In this document: positions 8,101 to 14,558 of the stretch, in pieces
How the letters are laid out: each line of letters starts with the position of its first letter
Numbering within the stretch: position 1 is the first letter of the stretch
From: an uncultured Eubacteriales bacterium
GTDB lineage: Bacteria > Bacillota > Clostridia > Christensenellales > Borkfalkiaceae
Assembly (NCBI GenBank): GCA_949745625.1
Contig: CATJZR010000148.1
Coordinates: forward strand, 1-15,604
DNA length: 15,604 nt
Reading direction: 5' to 3'
Position numbers and translations under genes: made by a program
The notes under the pieces: generated by a model
Databases searched by the model: none
Seen by the model: the letters and a program-made list of their open reading frames with translations, nothing else
Told to the model about the DNA's origin: nothing

Positions 8101-11100
8101 CCGAGGACGACGGCTCGGGTTCAGGCGGCTGGGACGGCGATTACGGCGAGTACTCCGCCCGTGCAACCGTCACCAAGTTCAAAAATATCGAGTACTACGT
8201 TCTTACAATCGGCGAGGGCGCGTCGAACAGCTCGTTCGTTAAGCCCGTTGCAACGCTTACCTATTCCGACGGTTCGGAAACGACCGAAAGCGTAAATATC
8301 AAGGTAGAGTTTACTCTTCCCGTCGCCGAGGATACGGAAGATAAGGTTTTCCGCGGCTGGTACGAAAACGCGGATTTCAGCGGCGAGCCGATTACTGCTA
8401 TAACCTTCGAAAGTGTTTCGGACGTAAAGACCGTATACGCTAAATGGCTTGAAAAGGTTACGCTTACAATCAACTACAATAAAGACGGCGCTAACGTGCC
8501 CGACGTGATAGTTTACGGCAAGGGCGAGGTGGCGGAGACCATTGAAGAGCCCACCCGCGAAGAATTCAGCTTTGCAGGCTGGTACACCACCCCCGACTGT
8601 AGCGAAGGCAGCGAGTGGGACGCAAAAGCTCCGCTTACCGAAAACACCGTAATATACGCAAAGTGGAAGGCGGCTTTCGTGCTTACGCTGCACTATAACG
8701 ACGGCTCTACGCCCGACAAGGTGCGTAAATTCGTCGACGGCGAAACCTTCAACCTTGACAACTTTGCCCCCGAAATTATTTATATCGACGGCAAGCTGTT
8801 CACGGGCTGGTATACCGACGAGGCGTGCACTGCGTCGTTCAGCGGCAATACCATTTCCGAAAATACCGATTTGTACGCAGGCTGGGAAGAGCACGCTCCG
8901 TACGACTTAATCAACGAAAATGCAAGCAGTGCATTCCAGACAGGTTTCACTTTCGACGAAACAAACGGTTGGTATGCAAGCGCAAATCAGGGGAACGGCA
9001 GTTCGCAGGCGGGTATGGTATTCAAGTCTTACCTTGCAGGACTGTTAAAGTTTCAGTATCAGGTGTCGAGCGAGCTTAACTGGGATAAGTTGATTATCAA
9101 CGTCGACAGTATTACGAATACAAACGCGCTTGTGGAAACTTCGGGCGAAAACGGAATTTCTGCCGGAGGCGCGCCTCTTGAAAACGGCTGGGTAGATTTA
9201 GAGGTACAGCTCGAAGTAAATCAGGTGCTGTATATCTATTATAAGAAAGACAGCGGTGGCGACAGAGGTGCAGACACTGCGTGGGTGCGCAATTTCAATT
9301 TTGTACCTTTCGATTTGACGCTCGAGGGCGACTATACCTGTGAGGGTGCAGACCCCATTCAACTTGACGGTAAATGCACTATTACGCAGGGCGATAAGAA
9401 AGGCACATATCTGCCGACCGAAACAGAAAACGAGTTTGAAGTTTACTTTATTGATAACGGCAAAAATACGGCGCATTATATTCTTACGCTTGACAGAGCC
9501 GCAAACACCTATATGTTTACAGCGGTGACGGCGACTGTCCGTTACGAGATGAACGGTCACGGCGAAAAGGCGGACGACAACGCGTTTACAAACGTATTGT
9601 TTACACTGCCCACGGCGGACGAAATAATTGCGGAAAACTGGAAGTTCAAGGGCTGGTATACCGATGCCGAATGTACCGGCAGCGCTGTAAAATCGCTGAC
9701 GCCGAAGGACGGCGAAAGCTATGTATTTTATGCGGAATGGGTTGAAGCGTTCAACCTCACGCTTAAAATAGGTAACGGATTCGAAGATAAGATAATTGCG
9801 TTTGAAGACGGCGAAACCTTCAATATCGCCACGATTAAACCCGAAGCGCTCTATGCGGACGGCAAGGTGTTTATGGGCTGGTATACGGACGCGGCTTGCA
9901 CAACTCCCGCCCAGCTTACTACGCTTGAAAAGCACGAAACGGTATACGCCAAGTGGGAAGAGCACGGTCCCTATTCTATTAACGAAAGCGACACGTCGAT
10001 ATTGGACAGCAACACTAAAAAAGGCTTTGCTTTCGACGAAGTTAACGGCTGGTATGCAAGTACGAATAAGGGAACGAACAGTTCCGCTTCGGGAATGTCG
10101 GTTACCGCTTACGCCCCCGGCGTGGTCACGCTTCAATATCAGGTATCGAGTGAAACTCGTTACGATATACTTTCTTTAAGCGTCGCGGGGAAAACCCCTG
10201 TTAATGTCAGCGGACCTAACGGTATCGGGGACAATGGCGCGCCTCTTGAAAGCGGCTGGGTCAATTATACCGTTGAACTCGATACCAACGAAGTTCTTTG
10301 TATCATTTATAAGAAAGACGGCAGTGGAAAAGGCGGTGCGGATACGGCTTGGATAAGAAATATCTCCTTTATACCCTTCGATATGAGCGTCGCGGGCGAT
10401 TACACCTGCGATGGCGAGGACGATATAAACCTTAATGGCAAGGGTGCCATAACGCGCGGCGACCTTGTGGGAACTTACGAGGCTACGGATGCGGAAAATA
10501 CTTATAGCGTCTTCTTTAAGGAAGGCGGCGTTGCGGTTTCGCACTTCACTCTCGTAATAAATAAAGATGACCGCACTTATACCCTTACCGCGGTTACTAC
10601 GAATATTACTTACATTATGAACGGTCACGGCGTAGCGCCCGACGGCGTAGTGTTTACCGACGTGCCCTTCACCCTTCCCGATTCGGATACCGTAACCGCA
10701 GACGGATATTTCTTCCTCGGCTGGTATACCGATGTGGCTTGCACTGAGGGCAATCTCGTAACTAAAATAACACCCGTTGAGGGTCAGACCTATACCTACT
10801 ATGCAAAGTGGGTGGAAGCATTTACGCTTACTATCGTATACGGCAACAATCTCGATAACCGTATAGTGTCAATTCCTAATGGTAACGCGGTTAACCTTAA
10901 CGACTACAAGCCCGGCTATACCGACGGACAGTCGTTCGACGGCTGGTATTCGGATGCGGAGTTAACAAACGCGGTTACCGAAACCGAGTTCGAAATAAAC
11001 GGCGATGCAACCTTCTACGTAAAATGGAAGGAGGGCGAGTTGTTCGAGGTGGAGGGTAAAACCCCTACGGGTTCGGGCAAAGTGTTTACCGAGCAGACCC

Positions 11101-11453
11101 CCGGCGTCTGGGTAACGGAAAAGTCGTCTTCCGGCGATTCATTCGTTGCAATTAAGATTAATCAAAGCGGCACGCTCACCTTCAACTGGAAGGCAATCGA
11201 CGGCGACCCCGACAATGACGGAGTAGACAGCCAGATGCAATACGCGACTTACGGAGCTGATGGCAACGCAATTAAATCTTGGGACAGAGCGTACGGTTCG
11301 ATGTCTACGAATAATAATATCGATTTAGACGCCTGCACCGAAAATACGTTTACGCTGAGCGTAACCGAGGGCACTACCGTCTATATCAAATTCAACAGGA
11401 CTTGGGCAGGCAGCAATGCGTGTGCAAAAATCTATAACATTCAGATAACCTAA
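5160..11453 (+). CDS. Giant modular surface lipoprotein with InlB-type (Listeria-Bacteroides/Flg_new) repeats
   Basis: A 2097-residue secreted lipoprotein of unknown function. The signal peptide (MKKRNITK, then a hydrophobic core) ends in a clear lipobox LAAC with the lipid Cys at residue 29. Residues 38-282 are three H-x-[YF]-G-x-W repeats. Residues 290-570 and 730-960 are two beta-rich regions I do not recognise, each ending in a G-V-Y...G module. Nine Listeria-Bacteroides repeats (G-W-Y-x-[DN]...Y-A-K-W) lie near 571-644, 645-725, 1032-1096, 1099-1169, 1172-1242, 1458-1527, 1529-1599, 1817-1884 and 1887-1956. Jelly-roll-like modules with the motif Y-K-K-D...G-A-D-T-A-W-[VI]-R-N lie at about 1245-1385 and 1601-1740, and a third divergent sandwich closes the protein (1962-2097). 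A 357-residue unit is duplicated in tandem. No sortase signal, C-terminal anchor or catalytic motif is visible. The start is supported by AAAAGGAG at 5145-5152. It lies 19 bases after the preceding lipoprotein gene and is followed by a terminator, so it is the last gene of that transcript. Adhesin or glycan-binding function is inference. Confidence 0.87.
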   Translation: MKKRNITKAALAVLSVMTIGAGGAALAACDGCDDVHEHSYGSWTIVNNPTLESGGTAERYCSDNDGGKETYALPALTDTAVWTERTADYTAPTHTTDGSRTFSSEFGTVTITVPKDANAHTYGGWVITQKPTLTDGGKAERTCSATDAYKEIADIPALSNTNVWTEKTAEAVEPTHTAGGKRVFTSVYGSVTVTLPAEGHDFGAWVITTEPTLTAGGEAVRSCNAEGCAEDATATEKFTLPALSDTSFWTAGDTVEADYNHGGSVTYVNAEYGSVTVATEPKLVAPYDNKSYSSINFGINGNGTISVSDSWRSAIMQVGSDGVGYCTGYPFRGKLVFEMLDITTGHVKITQYESDGEGGYKDEIYNQYYAYVDVETGILVLQSKGWNEVNVAIPSDTAISRNDFKASTCIGDFIISYNLDGEDYGMLVTEDGTYFGVSVSDGFGTQLDAGNCFDLNFNQIGAAFVSVDGKIIKGYAYNGEKWNISDGMEGVYKLSDGRTVIITGGSIIGVINDDGSMFGIGKYVVVDAEGRVIGATLSDDGGNLKGYYEYTLSGDGMSAQGGTCTEVAPKVTVTINYNGTLPTGATEMVVTAEYSKFTPLQVGIPESADMMFRGWYLDAACTQEAELTDGVYIPDGDVTLYAKWVNKITINLVGLLAADADKAEFCLGEGDTVGEYLNVYAKHFVDEAGKRYFAGWYADAAFEQAVSEDAKITSADDGKKLYAKWEALHVCYGEYSGRQILSGDTVRGADIKIGVDGTITGSFVRMNTTEEIAGKISAYDAQSQVVTWIPDSDKNKTYSMWFDAEEGIFVIPAQFDGTEMDDYPYVLTTDGNLGANVNFGSNTVKVNMISYGSNKVALLHGEKVYGNVTLTDAFGESLGPDNVLSFKTLVALKDGKVITTIGTTAANFGSSFDEVGAYAEYKQLDSYYGVYNIGGVEYRLDGVGIVSWTDGGEEKKGYYTLTSEPEEEVKTFDVFVRKYYTEDDGSGSGGWDGDYGEYSARATVTKFKNIEYYVLTIGEGASNSSFVKPVATLTYSDGSETTESVNIKVEFTLPVAEDTEDKVFRGWYENADFSGEPITAITFESVSDVKTVYAKWLEKVTLTINYNKDGANVPDVIVYGKGEVAETIEEPTREEFSFAGWYTTPDCSEGSEWDAKAPLTENTVIYAKWKAAFVLTLHYNDGSTPDKVRKFVDGETFNLDNFAPEIIYIDGKLFTGWYTDEACTASFSGNTISENTDLYAGWEEHAPYDLINENASSAFQTGFTFDETNGWYASANQGNGSSQAGMVFKSYLAGLLKFQYQVSSELNWDKLIINVDSITNTNALVETSGENGISAGGAPLENGWVDLEVQLEVNQVLYIYYKKDSGGDRGADTAWVRNFNFVPFDLTLEGDYTCEGADPIQLDGKCTITQGDKKGTYLPTETENEFEVYFIDNGKNTAHYILTLDRAANTYMFTAVTATVRYEMNGHGEKADDNAFTNVLFTLPTADEIIAENWKFKGWYTDAECTGSAVKSLTPKDGESYVFYAEWVEAFNLTLKIGNGFEDKIIAFEDGETFNIATIKPEALYADGKVFMGWYTDAACTTPAQLTTLEKHETVYAKWEEHGPYSINESDTSILDSNTKKGFAFDEVNGWYASTNKGTNSSASGMSVTAYAPGVVTLQYQVSSETRYDILSLSVAGKTPVNVSGPNGIGDNGAPLESGWVNYTVELDTNEVLCIIYKKDGSGKGGADTAWIRNISFIPFDMSVAGDYTCDGEDDINLNGKGAITRGDLVGTYEATDAENTYSVFFKEGGVAVSHFTLVINKDDRTYTLTAVTTNITYIMNGHGVAPDGVVFTDVPFTLPDSDTVTADGYFFLGWYTDVACTEGNLVTKITPVEGQTYTYYAKWVEAFTLTIVYGNNLDNRIVSIPNGNAVNLNDYKPGYTDGQSFDGWYSDAELTNAVTETEFEINGDATFYVKWKEGELFEVEGKTPTGSGKVFTEQTPGVWVTEKSSSGDSFVAIKINQSGTLTFNWKAIDGDPDNDGVDSQMQYATYGADGNAIKSWDRAYGSMSTNNNIDLDACTENTFTLSVTEGTTVYIKFNRTWAGSNACAKIYNIQIT
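5271..6005 (+). repeat. Three tandem H-x-[YF]-G-x-W coding repeats of about 80 residues
   Basis: Repeats start at residues 38 (HSYGSW), 120 (HTYGGW) and 200 (HDFGAW) of the 2097-residue lipoprotein. Each runs on through P-T-L-x-x-G-G-x-A-x-R-x-C, then P-A-L-[ST]-[DN]-T-x-x-W-T, then a strand ending [EV]-[FY]-G-[ST]-V-T-[IV]. The pattern resembles short repeats common in gut Firmicute surface proteins, where P-T-C and R-T-C-x-x-C-G supply paired cysteines. Here the first cysteine is Leu in all three copies, and a second Cys after R-x-C remains only in copy 3 (SCNAEGC). Confidence 0.7.
6870..11027 (+). repeat. Nine dispersed Listeria-Bacteroides (InlB B-type) coding repeats
   Basis: Each copy is about 65-80 residues: an opening strand with [TL]-[IL]-x-[YV/LI]...[NG], a central [FR]-x-G-W-Y-x-[DNT]-x-x-[CF] motif and a closing [LVIFY]-Y-[AV]-[KEG]-W. 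The central motifs are RGWYLDAACT, AGWYADAAFE, RGWYENADFS, AGWYTTPDCS, TGWYTDEACT, KGWYTDAECT, MGWYTDAACT, LGWYTDVACT and DGWYSDAELT. Most copies (1 and 4-8) carry a Cys after the motif; copies 2, 3 and 9 do not. Despite the database name Flg_new, the family has no flagellar role; in Listeria InlB it forms a small ubiquitin-like beta fold. The two beta-rich regions and jelly-roll modules are inserted between copies. Confidence 0.85.
8676..10820 (+). repeat. Tandem duplication of a 357-residue multidomain unit
   Basis: Unit 1 is residues 1173-1530 (8676-9749) and unit 2 is residues 1531-1887 (9750-10820). Each contains an InlB-type repeat, a jelly-roll-like module, a G-D-Y-T-C...L-[DN]-G-[KG] module and a second InlB-type repeat. 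A third unit begins at residue 1888 but after its first InlB-type repeat is replaced by a different C-terminal sandwich. Both units share W-E-E-H-[AG]-P-Y, D-E-x-N-G-W-Y-A-S, Y-Q-V-S-S-E, G-A-P-L-E-[NS]-G-W-V and A-D-T-A-W-[VI]-R-N. A 17-base exact match (8736-8752 and 9807-9823) sits exactly 1071 bases apart. Much of the rest has diverged, so the duplication is not recent. Confidence 0.85.
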
Positions 11454-11466
11454 ATACTCAAACGGT

Positions 11467-11500
11467 AAAGAGGGCGGTGTAAACCGCCTTCTTTAATTTA
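11467..11500 (+). terminator. Rho-independent terminator after the lipoprotein block
   Basis: AAAGAGGGCGGT (11467-11478) pairs with ACCGCCTTCTTT (11483-11494) around the loop GTAA. The 12-bp stem has one G-U pair (11472 with 11489), a G-C-rich top and an A-T base, and is followed by an A/T-rich tail (AATTTATATT). It lies 13 bases after the TAA of the 2097-residue lipoprotein gene, ending that transcript before the deo promoter. The T tract is short and broken, so efficiency is uncertain. Confidence 0.85.
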
Positions 11501-11544
11501 TATTAATGTTAATTTTCAAGCCTTTTTTAATTTTCGATTAGGTA

Positions 11545-11573
11545 TTGACAATAATGTAGATTTGAATTATAAT
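11545..11573 (+). promoter_or_regulatory. Consensus sigma-A promoter of the deo operon
   Basis: TTGACA (11545-11550) and TATAAT (11568-11573) both match the housekeeping consensus at every base and are separated by exactly 17 bases in an A/T-rich region. Transcription would start near 11580, leaving a leader of about 27 bases with the Shine-Dalgarno AAGGGG (11595-11600) before the deoC ATG at 11607. The short leader leaves no room for a riboswitch or attenuator. I see no convincing DeoR-type operator or cre box, so if the operon is regulated the operator is not obvious by eye. Confidence 0.85.
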
Positions 11574-11606
11574 ATTTTAGTATCAAAAAACGACAAGGGG
11601 TAAAAA

Positions 11607-12266
11607 ATGGACATTAAAGACATTTTAGGCAAGTGCGACCATACCAACCTTTCGGTGACGGCAACATGGGCGGACATAAAGCAGCTTATCGACGACGGCA
11701 TAAAATACGCCTGCGCGTCGGTGTGTATTCCGCCGTATTTTGTTGCCGAAGCGAAAAAGTATGCAAACGGCAGAATTGCAATTTGCACGGTCATCGGCTT
11801 TCCGAACGGCTACAACACAAAGGACGTAAAGGTTTTCGAAACATACGACGCGGTTAAAAACGGCGCGGACGAAATCGATATGGTCATAAATATCGGCGAT
11901 TTAAAAGCAAAGTTTTACGATAAAATTCAGGACGAAATTACGGCAATCAAGTCCGTATGCAGCGATAAAATTTTAAAGGTAATAATAGAGACCTGTCTTC
12001 TTACCGAGGAAGAGAAAATAAAGATGTGCGAAATAGTCACCGCGGCAAAAGCGGACTATATCAAAACCTCGACGGGCTTCTCGACTGCGGGCGCCACGCG
12101 CGAGGACGTTGAAATTTTCGCAAAGCACGTCGGCGAGGGCGTAAAAATAAAGGCGGCGGGCGGAATTTCCTCGTTGCAGGACGCCGAAGACTTCGTTTCT
12201 CTCGGCGCGGACAGATTGGGCACATCTCGAATGATTAAACTGGCTAAGGAGGAAAATTTAATATGA
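11607..12266 (+). CDS. deoC: Deoxyribose-phosphate aldolase
   Basis: Cytoplasmic class I aldolase that cleaves 2-deoxy-D-ribose 5-phosphate to glyceraldehyde 3-phosphate and acetaldehyde, the last step of deoxynucleoside catabolism. The 219-residue product has the usual length for the bacterial short form and a TIM-barrel pattern. Key residues are visible: D-H-T-N-L near the N-terminus (11-15), Asp91 in EIDMV, the Schiff-base Lys153 in YIKTSTGF and Lys182 in IKAAGGI, matching E. coli Asp102, Lys167 and Lys201. The start is supported by AAGGGG seven bases upstream. It is the first gene after the consensus promoter, and its stop overlaps the next start (ATGA at 12263-12266), so deoD translation is coupled to it. 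Confidence 0.97.
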   Translation: MDIKDILGKCDHTNLSVTATWADIKQLIDDGIKYACASVCIPPYFVAEAKKYANGRIAICTVIGFPNGYNTKDVKVFETYDAVKNGADEIDMVINIGDLKAKFYDKIQDEITAIKSVCSDKILKVIIETCLLTEEEKIKMCEIVTAAKADYIKTSTGFSTAGATREDVEIFAKHVGEGVKIKAAGGISSLQDAEDFVSLGADRLGTSRMIKLAKEENLI

Positions 12267-12991
12267 GTAAAGACGTAAAGCACCCCAACGTACCTACGCC
12301 GCACATTACGGCGAACTACGGCGATTTCGCCGAAACCGTACTGATGCCCGGCGACCCTTTGAGGGCGAAATTCATTGCAGATAACTTTTTGGAGAACGCC
12401 GTTCTCGTCAACAACGTGCGCGGCGTAAACGGATATACGGGCTACTACAAGGGCAAGCGCGTTTCGGTTATGGCTTCGGGTATGGGTCAGCCGTCTATCG
12501 GCATTTACTCGTACGAGCTTTTTAATTTCTACGGCGTTGAAAAAATTATAAGAATAGGTTCTTGCGGCTCGTTCGATAAAGATTTGCACGTCCGCGATAT
12601 TATAATCGCGCAGGGCGCTTGCACCAACGGCAACTATGCAATGCAGTACAATCTGCCCGGCACGTTCTGTCCCATTGCGGATTTTTCGCTTATAAGAAGG
12701 GCTGCCGAGCTCTGCGAGCAGGCGGGCGTCAACTACAAGGTCGGTAATATATTCTCGTCGGATATGTTCTACGACGATGCGAACAGCGGTATGCAATGGG
12801 CTAAAATGGGCGTGCTCGGCGTCGAGATGGAAAGCGCCGCGCTTTATTGCAACGCAGCGCGCGCAGGTAAAAAGGCGCTCTGCATCTGTACCGTAAGCGA
12901 CAGCTTCCTTCATCCCGAAGAGAATACCACCGCAGAGGAAAGGCAGAACTCGTTCACCGCGATGATGAAAATCGCTTTGGAGCTTGCGTAA
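12263..12991 (+). CDS. deoD: Purine nucleoside phosphorylase, DeoD type
   Basis: Cytoplasmic phosphorylase that converts purine ribo- and deoxyribonucleosides plus phosphate into free base and (deoxy)ribose 1-phosphate; DeoD-type enzymes are normally homohexamers. The 242-residue product carries the family residues: His14 in PTPHI, the phosphate-binding GDPLRAK loop with Arg34, Arg97 and Ser100 in RIGSCG, E-M-E at 188-190, catalytic Asp213 in VSDS, and Arg227 in TTAEERQ. It is about ten residues longer at the N-terminus than E. coli DeoD. The E. coli SDH tripeptide is SDS here, as in other Firmicute-type sequences. AAGGAGG (12246-12252), inside the end of deoC, fixes the start. Its TAA overlaps the deoB ATG by one base. 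Confidence 0.96.
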   Translation: MSKDVKHPNVPTPHITANYGDFAETVLMPGDPLRAKFIADNFLENAVLVNNVRGVNGYTGYYKGKRVSVMASGMGQPSIGIYSYELFNFYGVEKIIRIGSCGSFDKDLHVRDIIIAQGACTNGNYAMQYNLPGTFCPIADFSLIRRAAELCEQAGVNYKVGNIFSSDMFYDDANSGMQWAKMGVLGVEMESAALYCNAARAGKKALCICTVSDSFLHPEENTTAEERQNSFTAMMKIALELA

Positions 12992-14154
12992 TGGCTAAAA
13001 GATTTTTCCTTATTGTACTTGACAGCTTCGGTATAGGCGAGCTTCCCGATGCGCACCTCTGGCACGACGAGGGCAGCAACACCCTGGGAGCGATAAGAAA
13101 CCACCCCAACTTTAAATGTCCCGAGCTTGAAAGAATGGGACTTTTCAACATAGACGGCGTCGGCGGGGGCGTAAGCGCGCCCGCTGCAAGCTATGCGAAA
13201 ATGAGCGAGCGGTCTATGGGCAAGGATACGACTATCGGGCACTGGGAAATTGCGGGTATAATTTCACCCGAGCCCTTGCCGACCTATCCCGACGGCTTCC
13301 CCGAGGACGTCATAAAGCAATTCGAAAGCAGGACGGGCAGAAAGGTTATCTGCAACAAGCCCTATTCCGGTACCGAGGTAATAAAGGATTACGGGCGCGA
13401 ACACGTGGAAACGGGCGCGCTTATCGTCTACACATCGGCGGACAGCGTATTCCAGATTGCCGCGCACGAGGACGTTGTTCCCGTGGAGCAGCTTTATAAA
13501 TATTGCGAAATTGCGCGAGAAATGCTCGTCGGCAAGCATGGCGTAGGCAGAGTTATTGCGCGACCTTTCAACGGCGAATATCCCTATTCGCGCACTTCCA
13601 ACAGACACGATTTTTCGCTTCTGCCGCCTGCGGACACTATGCTGAACGTCTTGCAGCGCGCGGGCTACGAAACGATTTCGGTCGGAAAAATTTACGATAT
13701 ATTTGCGGGCAGCGGAGTTTCGGAAAGCAACCGCACCACCTCGAATACCCACGGTATGGAGGTGACCAAAAAGATGCAGGGCAGAGATTTCTCGGGTCTG
13801 TGTTTTGTCAATCTCGTCGATTTCGATATGAAATACGGTCATAGAAACGACGTGGCGGGCTATGCTGCTGCGGCGACAGAGTTCGACGGGTTCTTGACTT
13901 CTTTTATTAAGGATATGAGAGAGGACGACGTCCTTCTTATCACGGCGGACCACGGCTGCGACCCCGCAACGCCGTCCACCGACCATTCGCGCGAGTATAC
14001 GCCTATGCTTATATACGGCAACTCGATAAAGAGCGGGGTAAACCTCGGCACGCGGTCGAGCTTTGCGGACATAAGCGCGACGGTGTTGGATTATTTCGGC
14101 GTCGGCAAGGAAGACACGCGCGGCGAAAGCTTTTTGGGGGAGGTTAAAAAATGA
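12991..14154 (+). CDS. deoB: Phosphopentomutase
   Basis: Cytoplasmic metalloenzyme of the alkaline-phosphatase superfamily that moves phosphate between C1 and C5 of ribose or deoxyribose, linking DeoD to DeoC. The 387-residue product is near the usual 390-400. Residues matching the characterised Bacillus cereus enzyme are all present: Asp11 in LDSFGIG, the phosphorylated Thr80 in GKDTTIGHWE, Asp151 in ADSVFQIAAHE, Asp279 and His284 in DFDMKYGHR, Asp320-His321 in TADHG, and His332 in TDHSREY; several bind the two Mn ions. It starts at TAATG, sharing one base with the deoD stop, with GGAG at 12979-12982. Its TGA overlaps the cdd start. The enzyme is expected to be intact and active. Confidence 0.97.
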   Translation: MAKRFFLIVLDSFGIGELPDAHLWHDEGSNTLGAIRNHPNFKCPELERMGLFNIDGVGGGVSAPAASYAKMSERSMGKDTTIGHWEIAGIISPEPLPTYPDGFPEDVIKQFESRTGRKVICNKPYSGTEVIKDYGREHVETGALIVYTSADSVFQIAAHEDVVPVEQLYKYCEIAREMLVGKHGVGRVIARPFNGEYPYSRTSNRHDFSLLPPADTMLNVLQRAGYETISVGKIYDIFAGSGVSESNRTTSNTHGMEVTKKMQGRDFSGLCFVNLVDFDMKYGHRNDVAGYAAAATEFDGFLTSFIKDMREDDVLLITADHGCDPATPSTDHSREYTPMLIYGNSIKSGVNLGTRSSFADISATVLDYFGVGKEDTRGESFLGEVKK

Positions 14155-14555
14155 TTGACAACAAAGCATTGATGACTGCGGCGCAGAAAGCGCGCCAAAC
14201 GGCCTATACGCCGTACTCGCATTATTGCGTGGGCGCGGCTCTGCTTACCAAAAGTGGAAAGATTTACACCGGCTGCAATATAGAAAATGCGGCGTTCACG
14301 CCCGGTAACTGCGCCGAGCGCACCGCGATTTTTAAAGCCGTTTCCGAGGGCGAGCGCGAATTCGAGGCTATCGCCATAATCGGCGGCAGAGAGGGCGAAA
14401 CGGCTGACTTCTGCGCGCCCTGCGGCGTTTGCAGGCAGGTAATAGCCGAGTTCTGCGGCAAAGATTTCAGAATTATCCTCGGCAACGAAAACTCTATTAA
14501 AGAGTACACGCTCGATAAGCTGTTGCCTTTCGCGTTTACGGACAAAGATTTATAA
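14151..14555 (+). CDS. cdd: Cytidine deaminase
   Basis: Cytoplasmic zinc enzyme that deaminates cytidine and deoxycytidine to uridine and deoxyuridine. The 134-residue product has the length of the homotetrameric Bacillus-type enzymes. The zinc site is complete: Cys54-Ala-Glu56 in NCAERT, with the catalytic Glu, and Cys91/Cys94 in PCGVC. The substrate-binding GCNIENAAF segment is also present (41-49). The start overlaps the deoB stop (ATGA at 14151-14154), with a strong GGGGGAGG at 14136-14143. It feeds pyrimidine nucleosides into the same catabolic route, although the pyrimidine phosphorylase needed next is not in the window. Confidence 0.96.
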   Translation: MIDNKALMTAAQKARQTAYTPYSHYCVGAALLTKSGKIYTGCNIENAAFTPGNCAERTAIFKAVSEGEREFEAIAIIGGREGETADFCAPCGVCRQVIAEFCGKDFRIILGNENSIKEYTLDKLLPFAFTDKDL

Positions 14556-14558
14556 AAT

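Noticed and set aside
8121..8894. 257-codon open frame on the - strand
   Set aside because: It is a shadow of the InlB-type repeat region and has no recognisable domain.
9198..10136. 312-codon open frame on the - strand
   Set aside because: It is antisense to the tandem duplication, with composition typical of a reverse-frame shadow.
6870..11027. Flagellar function suggested by the 'Flg_new' repeat name
   Set aside because: The name is historical; these are Listeria-Bacteroides InlB-type surface repeats and no flagellar gene is nearby.
5160..11453. Sortase-anchored cell-wall protein
   Set aside because: No LPXTG-like motif, C-terminal hydrophobic segment or basic tail is present; the lipobox explains the anchoring.
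11509..11535. Direct repeat TTAATTTTC at 11509-11517 and 11527-11535 as a possible operator
   Set aside because: The copies are 18 bases apart, but the region is very A/T-rich and short matches are expected by chance; it resembles no known DeoR or CcpA site.
11566..11573. ATTATAAT palindrome as a repressor site
   Set aside because: It is only the -10 hexamer plus two bases and does not extend further.
12056..12913. 285-codon open frame on the - strand
   Set aside because: It is fully covered by deoC and deoD, both with complete catalytic residues.
13264..14169. 301-codon open frame on the - strand
   Set aside because: It is antisense to deoB, which has every expected metal and phosphate residue.
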